A stretch of 64,000 nucleotides of DNA from Bacteroidales bacterium (GTDB lineage: Bacteria > Bacteroidota > Bacteroidia > Bacteroidales > Tenuifilaceae): positions 1 through 64,000 of the forward strand of contig RPRQ01000013.1 of the NCBI GenBank assembly GCA_003818205.1, in the 5' to 3' direction. Shown piece by piece: positions 33,460 through 43,500 of the stretch (positions are counted from its first letter, which is position 1; each line of letters starts with the position of its first letter). A program made the translations under genes and the position numbers. Under the pieces are notes generated by a model that saw only the letters and a list, made by a program, of their open reading frames with translations, searched no databases and was not told where the DNA came from.

Positions 33460-35379
33460 TTAAATTTTAACCCCAATTACAATGATATCATCGGTTTGCT
33501 CCTGATTGGCTTGCTGTCGCCACTGCTCTATGGCTTGGTTTAGCGACTCCTTTTGCATGGTCATGCTTTGATCCTGTATTTTGGAAAGCAACTCCTTAAA
33601 CCGTTTGGTTTTGAATCGCTCTCCCGTTAAATCTGGTCCTCCAAACTGGTCAGCAAATCCATCAGAGAAGGTGTAAATCGTATCACTATGGTTTAGTTGA
33701 ATACTCTGCGTTTGGATTGATTGAGCAATCACCTCAAAGCTTTCTCTGTACTTAGCGGCGACCAATTCGTTAAGCTGACCATTTGAATAGTAGTATAGCG
33801 GTCTGTTCAACCCAGCATAATCAAGTACTCCTGTGTTTGTGTTCAGTTTACAAACCGCCAGTTCCATTCCGCTTTTGTTCTCAATATTTCCTTCGCTTCG
33901 CCTCATCAAATGTTCAACCCGAGGCATAACGTTGGTTATAATGGCTGCGGGTTCGATGATTTTCTTATCATTAACCGCCTGATCAATGTAATTGTAACAG
34001 ATAGCAGTTAACATTGCTCCTTGAATCCCGTGACCAGTGCAATCTGCCGTGATGTAAACAATTGCATCATCTTTTCTAGAAACGAAATAAAAATCTCCGC
34101 TGACAATATCCTTGGGTTTAAAAAGTAGAAAGCTATCGGGTAGGCATTCTCTGAAGTATAACGTAGAGGGAAGGTATGTCCGCTGTATCGTTCCTGCGCT
34201 AGTGAACCCTGCGCCAACATCTTTGGAGTCCTGAATTAGTTGCTGAAACGAATCTACTAGATTTTGTGGTAGCTCTAACCCATTGCTTTTGGCTAAATCC
34301 TTAATATTATTGAACAACTTTTCGGCATTATGCTTAACGTGGTGGATTTTCGCGTTTGCCCGTTGTGGGTACTTGATCGAGGCAGCCAAATTGGGGCTTA
34401 ACGCAACTGGCAAGTACCCAATATCCTGAAGTAACAATGGGATAAGACGAACAAGAACTCGATCCTTCTCCTTTTCAACCTCTGTAAGTTCATCGTAAGG
34501 GACAAGGCAATTATGCTTTTTCAGATTATCATTTCGAATCGGAGCGTAGCTATAACCATTTAACCTTTTCTCCCAACTCCATCGAATATGTTCAACCATG
34601 GCCATGGTTTCCACATCCGTTTCGCTTAAATAAAGTAGTGGTACTACCTCATCGCTTTTGCACTCCCGAATTTCATAGCCAATCGATAATAGTTTAGTTG
34701 GTATATGGTAAGCATTATCGATGTTTGATGATTTTATTGAATCGGGAAGTTGATCAAATTCAACGGTGAAGTATTGCTGACTTTTATCGGTAACAACGTA
34801 AAGATCGCTATATATTTTCTTCGATTCAGTATTCTGAAAATCCATCATCAGCTTCTTATACCTCGAATGGATTGCACGTGCTAGCTTCTCTGCAATTTTA
34901 TCGTTGATAAAGCTCTGCTCTGTCGATTTATAAATCTCAAACCCAAGCTGCTTGAAAAAAAATGGAATAGAGTTGAAAATCTCTCGACAGAGTTGAGTAT
35001 AGGATATTACCTCATCGTTTTCTTCAAATTCATCAATCTCAATATCATTGAAAAGATTGCCTAGAATGAATTTTACGGCAATCAGGACCTCTTCATCGGA
35101 GGTAATACATGTATGGCACTCCCCATCAATAGAACGTACACTAAGGTTTAGTAGCTTAAAGAGTTCGGGAGTTAATTGAACAATTTTTTGAATTTCTTTA
35201 TCCCTAAACTTGATTTTTAAGCCAAAGAAGGGTTCTTTAATAATCTCATTATGATGAAGTAACAGTAAATTGGTGAAGTTATCAATTGTATCTTTAAGAT
35301 CGATGCCGATGATTGCTCTTTCGTGCTGACTTATTAACGTATCCCACTCTTGAGCCGTATTAACAAACAGATTATTCAT
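33460..35379 (-). CDS. RyR-domain SpoIIE-type protein phosphatase
   Basis: Residues 1-245 are an unrecognised alpha/beta part. Residues about 252-325 are a clear RyR domain (MVEHIRWSWEKRLNGYSYAP, HNCLVPYDELTEVEKEKDR), known from ryanodine receptors and bacterial sensor proteins and thought to bind a small ligand. A linker with a helix follows and then a SpoIIE/PP2C phosphatase (about 398-639) with complete metal-binding motifs: SGDF (427-430), DCTGHG (446-451), SDGFADQFG (572-580) and TDDIIVIG (629-636). The enzyme should dephosphorylate a Ser/Thr-phosphorylated protein under control of the RyR sensor. It is the first gene of the cluster. No kinase is encoded nearby. Confidence 0.85.
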   Translation of the reverse strand: MNNLFVNTAQEWDTLISQHERAIIGIDLKDTIDNFTNLLLLHHNEIIKEPFFGLKIKFRDKEIQKIVQLTPELFKLLNLSVRSIDGECHTCITSDEEVLIAVKFILGNLFNDIEIDEFEENDEVISYTQLCREIFNSIPFFFKQLGFEIYKSTEQSFINDKIAEKLARAIHSRYKKLMMDFQNTESKKIYSDLYVVTDKSQQYFTVEFDQLPDSIKSSNIDNAYHIPTKLLSIGYEIRECKSDEVVPLLYLSETDVETMAMVEHIRWSWEKRLNGYSYAPIRNDNLKKHNCLVPYDELTEVEKEKDRVLVRLIPLLLQDIGYLPVALSPNLAASIKYPQRANAKIHHVKHNAEKLFNNIKDLAKSNGLELPQNLVDSFQQLIQDSKDVGAGFTSAGTIQRTYLPSTLYFRECLPDSFLLFKPKDIVSGDFYFVSRKDDAIVYITADCTGHGIQGAMLTAICYNYIDQAVNDKKIIEPAAIITNVMPRVEHLMRRSEGNIENKSGMELAVCKLNTNTGVLDYAGLNRPLYYYSNGQLNELVAAKYRESFEVIAQSIQTQSIQLNHSDTIYTFSDGFADQFGGPDLTGERFKTKRFKELLSKIQDQSMTMQKESLNQAIEQWRQQANQEQTDDIIVIGVKI

Positions 35380-35400
35380 TTGAAATCCTTAAAGTATTAC

Positions 35401-35415
35401 GGGTGAAATTCACCC
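35401..35415. promoter_or_regulatory. 15-bp palindrome before the RyR-STAND cluster
   Basis: GGGTGAAATTCACCC is a perfect inverted repeat (7+1+7), 22 bases before the start codon of the phosphatase gene. A TAAGTTTG box reading towards the cluster lies at 35440-35433, so the palindrome would sit near the transcript start and could be a repressor operator. It could also be a weak terminator of glsB, but no T run follows it. Confidence 0.5.
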
Positions 35416-35460
35416 ATAAGCTAAATTGATTCCAAACTTAACAATTTTATTTTAAGTTTT

Positions 35461-36423
35461 TTATTGACGAGATTCTCTATTCTGATATTTTTCCTTGATA
35501 CGCTTAAAGAAACTTGTGATATGCCTTTCGACCTTATGCTCGTATATATCAGAGATGGTAATCATAATCCCTGTTTCCTCAACATCACCAAAGAAAGGGT
35601 TTAAAACTGTTCCAAAGACCTTCATCGAGGGGCTAAGGTTCATGTAAGAATTAATAAGTGGGGGAATTTTCTCACCCAAATCACGTATCTCATGTGATAA
35701 TATTTTATAATCCTCTTTATACGTTTCGCCGTTGAATATCTTGCTTAACTTCACCCTGTCCATCTCAACCACCATAGGATAAATAGGGGTAACTAAGTCT
35801 TCGGTATCATTAAAATATTTCTCGAAGAAGTAAAGCAACATATTACGCGCATCGGCATTGTAGGTGTGGTACATTGTAACCTTACCGAAAAAATATTTAA
35901 TATTTGGATTCCTTACGATAAGGGCTCCTAAACCATCCCAAAGGTTATCGAGTGCGTAGATACCTTTGCCAAGCTTAAAGATTGATTGATATTTTGGTTG
36001 AACGAATGAGCGCCCCAATTCTATCATGTGCGGCATGTACTCAACCTGAAACTTTTCGGAAAAGTTAAATAGATGTTTAGTGGATAGATTTATTACCTCC
36101 CCTTTTGTAGGATCAACGCTATGATAACGATATCCTCCAATAATCTCTTTATCCTTGGGATCCCAAACGATAAGCTGCTTATAACAATTCGTGCACGTGT
36201 CGTACTCATCAATGTCAACGCTTAAACCTGTGCCACCGCCCGCTGATCGAAAGGTTAGCTCTCGGAGCCGACCGACCTCGCGCATTAAGTTTGGAGAATC
36301 GGCTGCGGTGAATATGTAAAGTTCGTTTCCTGCGTTATTTGTATCACGTACAAACCTTTCGGGGGTTAACTCCTTTTCGAGAAGTTTTTTATCTACGTGT
36401 TCGATGATCTGTTCCATGAACAA
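35461..36423 (-). CDS. glsB: Glycine-lipid N-acyltransferase GlsB-like (GNAT fold)
   Basis: The protein belongs to the hemolysin/OlsB-like GNAT acyltransferases: ELYIFTAADSPNLMREVGRLRELTFR at the N-terminus, GGGTGLSVDIDEYDT, IIGGYRYHS and ELGRSFVQPKYQ. In Bacteroides thetaiotaomicron GlsB transfers a 3-hydroxyacyl chain to the amino group of glycine, the first step of glycine-lipid synthesis. The O-acyltransferase GlsA is encoded 51 bases upstream in the same direction, the same pairing as in Bacteroides. Two starts two codons apart (MFMEQ) are possible. Amino-acid specificity (glycine or ornithine) cannot be read from the sequence. Confidence 0.8.
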   Translation of the reverse strand: MFMEQIIEHVDKKLLEKELTPERFVRDTNNAGNELYIFTAADSPNLMREVGRLRELTFRSAGGGTGLSVDIDEYDTCTNCYKQLIVWDPKDKEIIGGYRYHSVDPTKGEVINLSTKHLFNFSEKFQVEYMPHMIELGRSFVQPKYQSIFKLGKGIYALDNLWDGLGALIVRNPNIKYFFGKVTMYHTYNADARNMLLYFFEKYFNDTEDLVTPIYPMVVEMDRVKLSKIFNGETYKEDYKILSHEIRDLGEKIPPLINSYMNLSPSMKVFGTVLNPFFGDVEETGIMITISDIYEHKVERHITSFFKRIKEKYQNRESRQ

Positions 36424-36474
36424 AAATTTTCTAAAAGTAATACTAATTCAGCCTTGTTGTTCTTCAAAATTCAC

Positions 36475-37299
36475 TTATTGGCGTGATACCATTTGGTAAA
36501 CCCGTTTTTTAACCCACATAGCCCACTCTTGAGGTGACTTGGAGCTATCAAACGTTGAAAATGGAATTGGCGCCCCTATTCTAACAGTTATGCTTTTCCC
36601 TTTCTGTTTAAACATTTCATCCACAAGATAAAGCATTTCAATATTGGCTTTAATGCCTAAGAATCCTCTAATCCTGGCAAGGTTATAAAAAAAGTTTGAG
36701 TTCTTACCGCTAAAGTATATTGGTACAATATCGCGCTGATGCTTAACCGCTTTAGAGATAAAACTTTTCTTCCACTCCAAATCCTCAATTTTACCCTTCT
36801 GTTTACGTGAGCATAGACCTGCAGGGAAATAGAGCATTTGACCATTTGAGGAATATGCCTCCTCAAGAATACGAGCATTTTGCGATAATTGCGCCCCATG
36901 CTTATTCACAGGGATAAACACGCTGTGCAACGGTTTTATATGCATTAGTAAATCGTTGACTGGGAACTTAGTATCAGGGAATCGTTGGCCGAGTAGGTGT
37001 ATAAGTATCATTCCGTCCAACCCGCCAAGCGGGTGGTTCGAGGCGAAAAGGAAACGACCATTGGAGTTGACATTCTCTAAGCCTTCAACCTGATAGGTTA
37101 CATTCATAAACCGAAGTACCTCATGGATAAACTCTACCCCTTGCTTATGCCCATATAGGGCTAAAATCGTGTTTAGCTCGTCCTGATGTATTATGCGTTT
37201 AATGTAACGGATAACAAAATGGGGTACTACTTTTAGTAAACGTGGGCTTTTAGCACCAATCACCTTATCAATATCAATGAATTTTTCGTTCTTTTCCAA
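36475..37299 (-). CDS. glsA: Glycine-lipid O-acyltransferase GlsA-like (PlsC family)
   Basis: This 1-acylglycerol-3-phosphate-type acyltransferase has the catalytic motif SNHPLGGLDGM (about 89-99, His and Asp conserved) and the FPAGLCSR motif (about 158-165). The NHPLGGLDG form is typical of the aminolipid branch rather than of standard PlsC (HxxxxD with NHxSxxD). GlsA acylates the hydroxyl group of the 3-hydroxyacyl chain of the intermediate made by GlsB. There is no transmembrane segment of note, so it is a peripheral membrane protein. The first gene of the glsA-glsB operon. Confidence 0.8.
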   Translation of the reverse strand: MEKNEKFIDIDKVIGAKSPRLLKVVPHFVIRYIKRIIHQDELNTILALYGHKQGVEFIHEVLRFMNVTYQVEGLENVNSNGRFLFASNHPLGGLDGMILIHLLGQRFPDTKFPVNDLLMHIKPLHSVFIPVNKHGAQLSQNARILEEAYSSNGQMLYFPAGLCSRKQKGKIEDLEWKKSFISKAVKHQRDIVPIYFSGKNSNFFYNLARIRGFLGIKANIEMLYLVDEMFKQKGKSITVRIGAPIPFSTFDSSKSPQEWAMWVKKRVYQMVSRQ

Positions 37300-37325
37300 A
37301 GTAAATGCAATTTGATTCTAATCGA

Positions 37326-37333
37326 CAAAGATA
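37326..37333 (-). promoter_or_regulatory. Probable -7 promoter box of glsA
   Basis: On the minus strand TATCTTTG matches TAnnTTTG, 26 bases before the glsA start codon. No -33 TTG lies at the usual distance. Confidence 0.4.
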
Positions 37334-37381
37334 TGAATGAAATATTAGAGCTTATTGTCGCTTATGCAAATATGTTTTCAA

Positions 37382-40300
37382 TTACCCCTTATTCGCCTTT
37401 GGCAATGTGAAAAAGAAGCAACTCCCCTTACCCAGAGTACTTTCAACCCATATCGTCCCATAATTCTTTTCGACAAACTCCTTGCAAAGGATTAACCCAA
37501 GACCTGTTCCTGGCTCTTTTGCAGTTCCTTCGGTTTTAACATGCTCCTCAACCTTGAATAGCTTCTTAATGGTTGTATCATCAAGCCCAATTCCTGTATC
37601 CCTTATACTTATCTCGATTAAACTACCCTTCTCAATCGCATCGACAACAACGCTGTCGCCTTCATGCGAAAATTTAATGGCGTTTGTTATCAAATTTCTT
37701 AGGATTGATAGCACCATATTGATATCGGCAAAAACAAAAATATCGCTGCTTCGCCTTGATGTAAGCGTTATCCCCTTCATACGAGCAGAACCCTCAAATA
37801 GAATAATGTTGTAATCGATTTGTTTCTTAATATTTATGGTCTCCGGATTAAACTGAATGATTCCTGATTGGGATCTGCTCCACGTTAGCAGGTTATCCAG
37901 GAGTTCATAAGCAGTAGCTGATGTTTTATGAAGAATTTGCATAAAATCGAGACTTGTTTTAACGTCCCCTTTATTTAACTTGCTCAGAATCAACTCCGAA
38001 AAACCTAGAATGCTATTAAACGGATTCCTCAAATCGTGAGCAATTATGCTAAAAAACTTATCCTTTGTGCTATTCAAAACCAGTAACTCGTCACGTTGCT
38101 TCTTTATCTCAAGCGTTCGTTGATTAACTATTCGCTCTAACCTTATGTTGGCAGTCTTTAAGCTCTTTGTATAAACCTTAATAGTAAGAATGATAGTACC
38201 TACGAATAGAACAAAATAAAGAATATATGCCCATACTGTTCTATACCATGGGGGCATTATGGTGAAATCATAATTTGCTTCTTGCCCGATTGTATCATAC
38301 AAATTTTTTGCTCTTACATGAAATCTATAGCTCCCTTCGGCAAGGTTGGTGTATTCCTTTTTAAGGTCTTTGGACCAATCTGACCACTCGCCATCGAAAC
38401 CTTCTAAATAGGTTTGAAAGAGCATAGAACTCTCATTATGGAAAGTTAATGCGGTAAAAGAGAAGGTAACGGAGTTATATTTATACTCCAATCGGCAAGG
38501 TAACAAAACCTTACCTTTCAATAACTCATTCGAAATAAGGTTATCCCCATCGGAGTACAAAATGCTGTCCTTCCCTGAAATTACCCTTTTAATATTAGTC
38601 TGATAATTTGGGGTATGCCTTATTAACTCACCTTTAAATCGATAAAGCTCCTCATTGGTTGAAATCCAAAAAGTACTGTCTGCTTCTATATACGTTGAAG
38701 GTAGGATATTATCGGGTAAAGGGTTAAATGGTGTTTGAAACCAATCGAATTTGCCAGTTACATTCTTTAATCCAATACCAAAGCGTTTACTTTTTAGGCC
38801 TAGAATCCATGTTTCTCCTGTTTTTTCTGCTTCATTAAATCCAATCCTACTAATTGTACCATCGCTATATTCTCTCCCAAATGAGCTATCGGGGATAAAT
38901 TGGTTTCTCTCATCATTTAAACTACGTATGCCTGATTCAGTACCTATTACTATCCTTCCATGATGATTGAAAAGATCATGATTTCCCATAACTCCCTCGT
39001 CCTTTTTAAATTCAATAACCTTTTTTGGTTTGATGATATTCCCTGAGGGTTTCAGGCAAACCACCATATTAATCTGATTTGAACACCAAATAGTACCATC
39101 GGCTTCCTCAGCGATATTTCTCACCTCACAGCCAATCCCCTCCACAAAACCTACATGTCTGAATAGGCCATTTTTATATCGGGCAATCTCAAGAAAGCCC
39201 GATTGTCCGATATAAAGGTACGATGGGTCTCTTTTGGATTGAAACATAGTATATGAAACCGATCGGCAAGATAAAAGAGGCACAATCCTATCCTCTTTTA
39301 TTTGTATAATCCCATCAAATTCGGTTCCTCCGAGTAGTATTTGTTTTGAGCTATCGGTGGGCAAATTAAATTTCAACAAGCTAAAAATGGGCAGCCCATA
39401 ATTATGAACCCCAATGAACTTGTTGTTCTTTAGACAGAATAGGCCATTCAGACAACCAAGGTATAGGGTGTTATTATACCTAATAATATCGTTTATTAGC
39501 TCAAACCCATCCTTATCGCTCCATGAGGTAATGGGAGAGTTAATATCGATTTTTGAAATCCCTTTCGTTAGCGTAAGCCATAGGTTACGCTCAGCATCTT
39601 CAAAAACATTGGTTACGCTCTCGGTTTGCAAACCCGATTCTTTGTTTAAGAATTGAATTCGCTTACCGTTTTTGTCAACAATGGCTAAACCAAAAGGTAC
39701 TAAGCATAGTGCAATGTTGCCGTCCTTCAATTTAGCCCCATTGTACGGATAACTTTTACTGATTATGCCATCCAGCTCGGATGTGAACTTTGTAATGGTT
39801 GATGCCTTTTGGCCTGTTGAAACATTGAAGTCGTAAAGGAATAATCCAAACCCCGTTGTAGCGATTAACAACTTATTGGTTTCTAATGGTATTGCTAAAC
39901 GGAAAGGTTTATCCTTAAAAAAATCGCCATGAGGAATTAATACCAATGAATCTTCTGTAACTATTTTTAAACCAGAGTTATACTCGTAAATGAAGAGCTG
40001 ATCATTGAAAGTAAAGCAGCCTAGAAAGGTTTCTTTAGTTTTCCATGTTTTTATAGTTCCATTATGAAAACGAAAAAGGGTGTTATAGGTACAGAAGTAA
40101 GCATCGTTTCCGATGGTTTGCGTAAACCAAACCTCAAGGAAATTTCTATCCTCTTCGTTCAGCTTATCAGAAAGCGAAATATAATTGGTTGTCCCCTTCA
40201 TCCCCTGCTGTAGGTAGCCGAAATCACCAATAGCACCAACGAATATCAACCCCGATTGATCCTTGGCCATGGATCGAACGGCCGAATTACTGGCTGTTTT

Positions 40301-40570
40301 AATCACCTGCCAATCGGCCCCATCGAACTTGAGAATTCCATCACCGTTGGCGAAGTACATTACCCCACGATCATCCTGAATAGCTGCCCAGTTCTGTACA
40401 AAAGCATTATACTCCTTGGGATTATAGTTTCGGATATTGAAATTTCCTTGCTCTTGTCCTACCGTTGATGTTGTATATATTAATAGAACTAGCAACGTAA
40501 TCGTTCTATTAATGGATACTATTAAGCTGAGTGAGTAAATGCTATTAATTCTGTATAAATTAACTATCAT
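37382..40570 (-). CDS. Propeller-type sensor histidine kinase (no receiver)
   Basis: A signal sequence (about residues 15-38) is followed by a periplasmic two-component-regulator propeller (for example WAAIQDDRGVMYFANGDGILKFDG, VFEDAERNLWLTLTKGISKID), a Y_Y_Y domain (EGFDGEWSDWS, FHVRAKN), one membrane segment (about 795-815), a coiled coil and the kinase core. The phosphoaccepting His845 is in IIAHDLRNPFNSILGF; the ATPase has NLITNAIKFS, DTGIGL and GTGLGL. No receiver or AraC domain is attached, so it needs a separate response regulator. It starts 24 bases after the hybrid kinase gene. The ligand is unknown. Confidence 0.9.
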   Translation of the reverse strand: MIVNLYRINSIYSLSLIVSINRTITLLVLLIYTTSTVGQEQGNFNIRNYNPKEYNAFVQNWAAIQDDRGVMYFANGDGILKFDGADWQVIKTASNSAVRSMAKDQSGLIFVGAIGDFGYLQQGMKGTTNYISLSDKLNEEDRNFLEVWFTQTIGNDAYFCTYNTLFRFHNGTIKTWKTKETFLGCFTFNDQLFIYEYNSGLKIVTEDSLVLIPHGDFFKDKPFRLAIPLETNKLLIATTGFGLFLYDFNVSTGQKASTITKFTSELDGIISKSYPYNGAKLKDGNIALCLVPFGLAIVDKNGKRIQFLNKESGLQTESVTNVFEDAERNLWLTLTKGISKIDINSPITSWSDKDGFELINDIIRYNNTLYLGCLNGLFCLKNNKFIGVHNYGLPIFSLLKFNLPTDSSKQILLGGTEFDGIIQIKEDRIVPLLSCRSVSYTMFQSKRDPSYLYIGQSGFLEIARYKNGLFRHVGFVEGIGCEVRNIAEEADGTIWCSNQINMVVCLKPSGNIIKPKKVIEFKKDEGVMGNHDLFNHHGRIVIGTESGIRSLNDERNQFIPDSSFGREYSDGTISRIGFNEAEKTGETWILGLKSKRFGIGLKNVTGKFDWFQTPFNPLPDNILPSTYIEADSTFWISTNEELYRFKGELIRHTPNYQTNIKRVISGKDSILYSDGDNLISNELLKGKVLLPCRLEYKYNSVTFSFTALTFHNESSMLFQTYLEGFDGEWSDWSKDLKKEYTNLAEGSYRFHVRAKNLYDTIGQEANYDFTIMPPWYRTVWAYILYFVLFVGTIILTIKVYTKSLKTANIRLERIVNQRTLEIKKQRDELLVLNSTKDKFFSIIAHDLRNPFNSILGFSELILSKLNKGDVKTSLDFMQILHKTSATAYELLDNLLTWSRSQSGIIQFNPETINIKKQIDYNIILFEGSARMKGITLTSRRSSDIFVFADINMVLSILRNLITNAIKFSHEGDSVVVDAIEKGSLIEISIRDTGIGLDDTTIKKLFKVEEHVKTEGTAKEPGTGLGLILCKEFVEKNYGTIWVESTLGKGSCFFFTLPKANKG

Positions 40571-40594
40571 CTCATTTTGATTGGGTAATTGGTA

Positions 40595-43500
40595 TTAAAC
40601 CTGCGCATTAAAGTATTTGTCGAGTAAAGCAAGTAATTTTGAAGGGTTGATAGGTTTAACCAAATACTCATTAAAACCCTCCTTCCTTATGTCTTCAATC
40701 TCTTGATTGAAAGCGTAAGCCGATAGTGCGATTATTGGAATTACTTTATTCTCTTTTCGGATTAGCTGAGCAGCTTTCACACCATCCATTATAGGCATCT
40801 TGATGTCCATAAGGATTAAATCGGACTTGTTCTGAGCAAAAAGGGTAAGAGCCTCACGGCCATTTCGTGCCCTAATAATATTTACCTTTGATGCTCTAAG
40901 TAGCATTTTGAGGTATTGAAAATTGTTCTCCTCATCCTCCGCAATTAAAATATTTTTGTTTACCCAGCTATAATCATCCTTAAGCTCTTCACACATCATA
41001 AGAGAATCGTCACGTTCGGTACCCTTTATTAATGGAATTGTAAAATAGACTATTGTTCCAACATTAGGTTCCGATTCAACGTAAATATCTCCTCCCATGA
41101 GGTTAACTAAACTTTTACAAATCGATAATCCTAAACCAGCTCCACGATACAGCCTCGATTTATCATCCTCGATTTTAGTAAACCGGTTAAAGATAAGCCC
41201 TAGCTGGCTCTCGGACATTCCAATTCCAGTATCCTTTACATAAAATTTTATTCCTATGCCTCCCTCCAAAAAATAACCCAATTCAACAACTCCAGATTCG
41301 GTAAATTTTAGTGCATTATCAACAAGGTTCGATAAAACCTGCTTTATCCTTAACGAATCAACCTGAATGGTAAATTCAGGATCAGTAACACCTACAATAA
41401 GTTTTAATTCTACCATTTGGTTGCTACTGCTATTCTTTTTGTTGTTAAAATTTTCGTGTAACTCAAACATCATTTTATTCAAAGAGCATGGCTTAATGGA
41501 AATTCGTAGCTGACCTGCTTCGATTTTTGATATATCTATGATATCATCGATTAAATGAAGGAGTGTATTGCTATTGTTTATTATGTATTTGATGAATTCA
41601 TTCCTGTCGCTATTTGATATATCTTCACTTATTAAAAGGTTAGAAAATCCAATTATGGCATTCATTGGAGTTCTAATTTCGTGCGACATATTGGCCAAAA
41701 AGGCTGATTTTAATCGATCTGATTCCTCTGCCTTATCCCTTGAAATTTTTAACTCGATAGTTCTTTCTTTAACGACCTCCTCCAAATGATTACGATGGAT
41801 TTCAAGTTCGTTTTTTTGTGAAATAATTTCAAGTTCCGCCTCTTTAAGTTTTGTTATATCAGAATCAATGGCTATTAGTTTTACGATATCACCCAAAGAG
41901 TTTACAATTGGCGTTAAAGTGGTTTGAGTCCAAAAATGTTTACCCGAATTAAATGTATTGTAGGTTTGATAGTTTACTGTTTTTTTGCTTTCAAGGCATT
42001 CATTTACAATGCCTCTTATATTCTCTTTAGGGCTGGCCGTAATAAGGCTAGCACCACGCTCTCTCAATGTTTCAATATCGCAGAACATACGAATAAAACC
42101 TTCGTTAACCCATTCAAAGTTTGTTTGAGCATCCATTATAATAACGGCATTATCGGTTTCGCTTGCAACGATCGATAATTTTTCGAGCTCTTTATTGGTG
42201 TTTTCAAGCAACTCTGCTTGAGCCGTAATTTCTTCCTGTTTTATCTCCAATTCCGCCTGATGCTCCTCTAGCTGGGTATTCGCTTCCGATAAATCTTTTG
42301 TTCTTTCAAGGATAGTTCTTTCTAGCCTAATTTTATCCAACCTTAAATTTCTTTCTCTAATTTTAATGAAAGAGTAAAGAGTCAGGATTATTACAATAGG
42401 TAAAGCGATATAGAATAGTTTTGTTTTCCACCAAGGAGGGCTTATCGTAATTTTCAATGAAGTATATGAATCGCCCCAATCACCCTTTCGGTAGGATGCC
42501 TTGACCTTAAAAGTGTATTCCCCATGAGGGAGCTGAGTATATGTAACGAAATGCCTATTGCCAATATAATTCCAATCCTTCTCAAACCCTTCAAGCATAT
42601 ACGCATACTGAACTTTATCAGGAAACCTTAAATCTAGCGATGAAAAATCTAGCGAAAATATATGATCAAGGTATGTTAGCTTAATTTCCTTTGTTTCAGT
42701 AATTGATTTTTCTAGAATAGCCCTTTTATTTATTGATTTCCCAATAGGTACAGGCTTGTTAAAAAGTTGAAAATCTGTAATTATAGTTTGTGGAAATGTG
42801 TTCGCATTCGTAAAGCTATCGGGGTTAAAGGCGTAAATCCCATTAACGCCTCCAAGAAATATTCTGCCACTTCGATCCTTTGTAATCGATTTAACGTTAT
42901 ACTCATCTTTTGGAAAGCCTTGGGTTATATCAAAAAAATCAAAAGTTTCTGTTTTTATATTGAATCGCATTAGGCCATCAAATGTTGACAGCCATAAATC
43001 GCCCTTATTATCATCTACCATTCCGCTTAAAAACGAATTGTACATGCCATTCTTTTCTGAATAAAATTTCAATTCTTTAGTTGAACGGTTAAACCTAAAG
43101 AGGCCCTTTGAGGTTCCAATCCAAAAAATTTTACCCTTATCGGTTTTCGATTCGATAATTGATAAAACGATGATACTTTGTAAACTATCAGACCTCCCAA
43201 TATAATGTATAAATCTCCCCGTTGATCGGTCAAACTCGTCTAATCCTTCTGATGTTCCTACGAATAGATTGTCTGAACTATCCTCGAAAAGAGTATATAC
43301 GCTATTACTGCTTATTGAATTGATATCATCAGGGTTATGTAGATAAGAATTATACTTGTTGAGAAGAGGGTTAAACCTATTCAGACCGCTACCATTTGTG
43401 CCAATCCATAGGATTCCCTTTTTATCTTTTAATATGGAAAGTGTAAGATCTGAGCTTAGGCTATTCGTATTTAATGGGTTGTTCTGAAAATGGGCGATAC

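Noticed and set aside
29336-35379. Assignment of the cluster to a known CBASS, Thoeris or Avs system
   Set aside because: No cyclase, TIR or Avs-type effector nuclease was seen; DUF4062 is only a distant Rossmann-type relative, so no known system name is justified.
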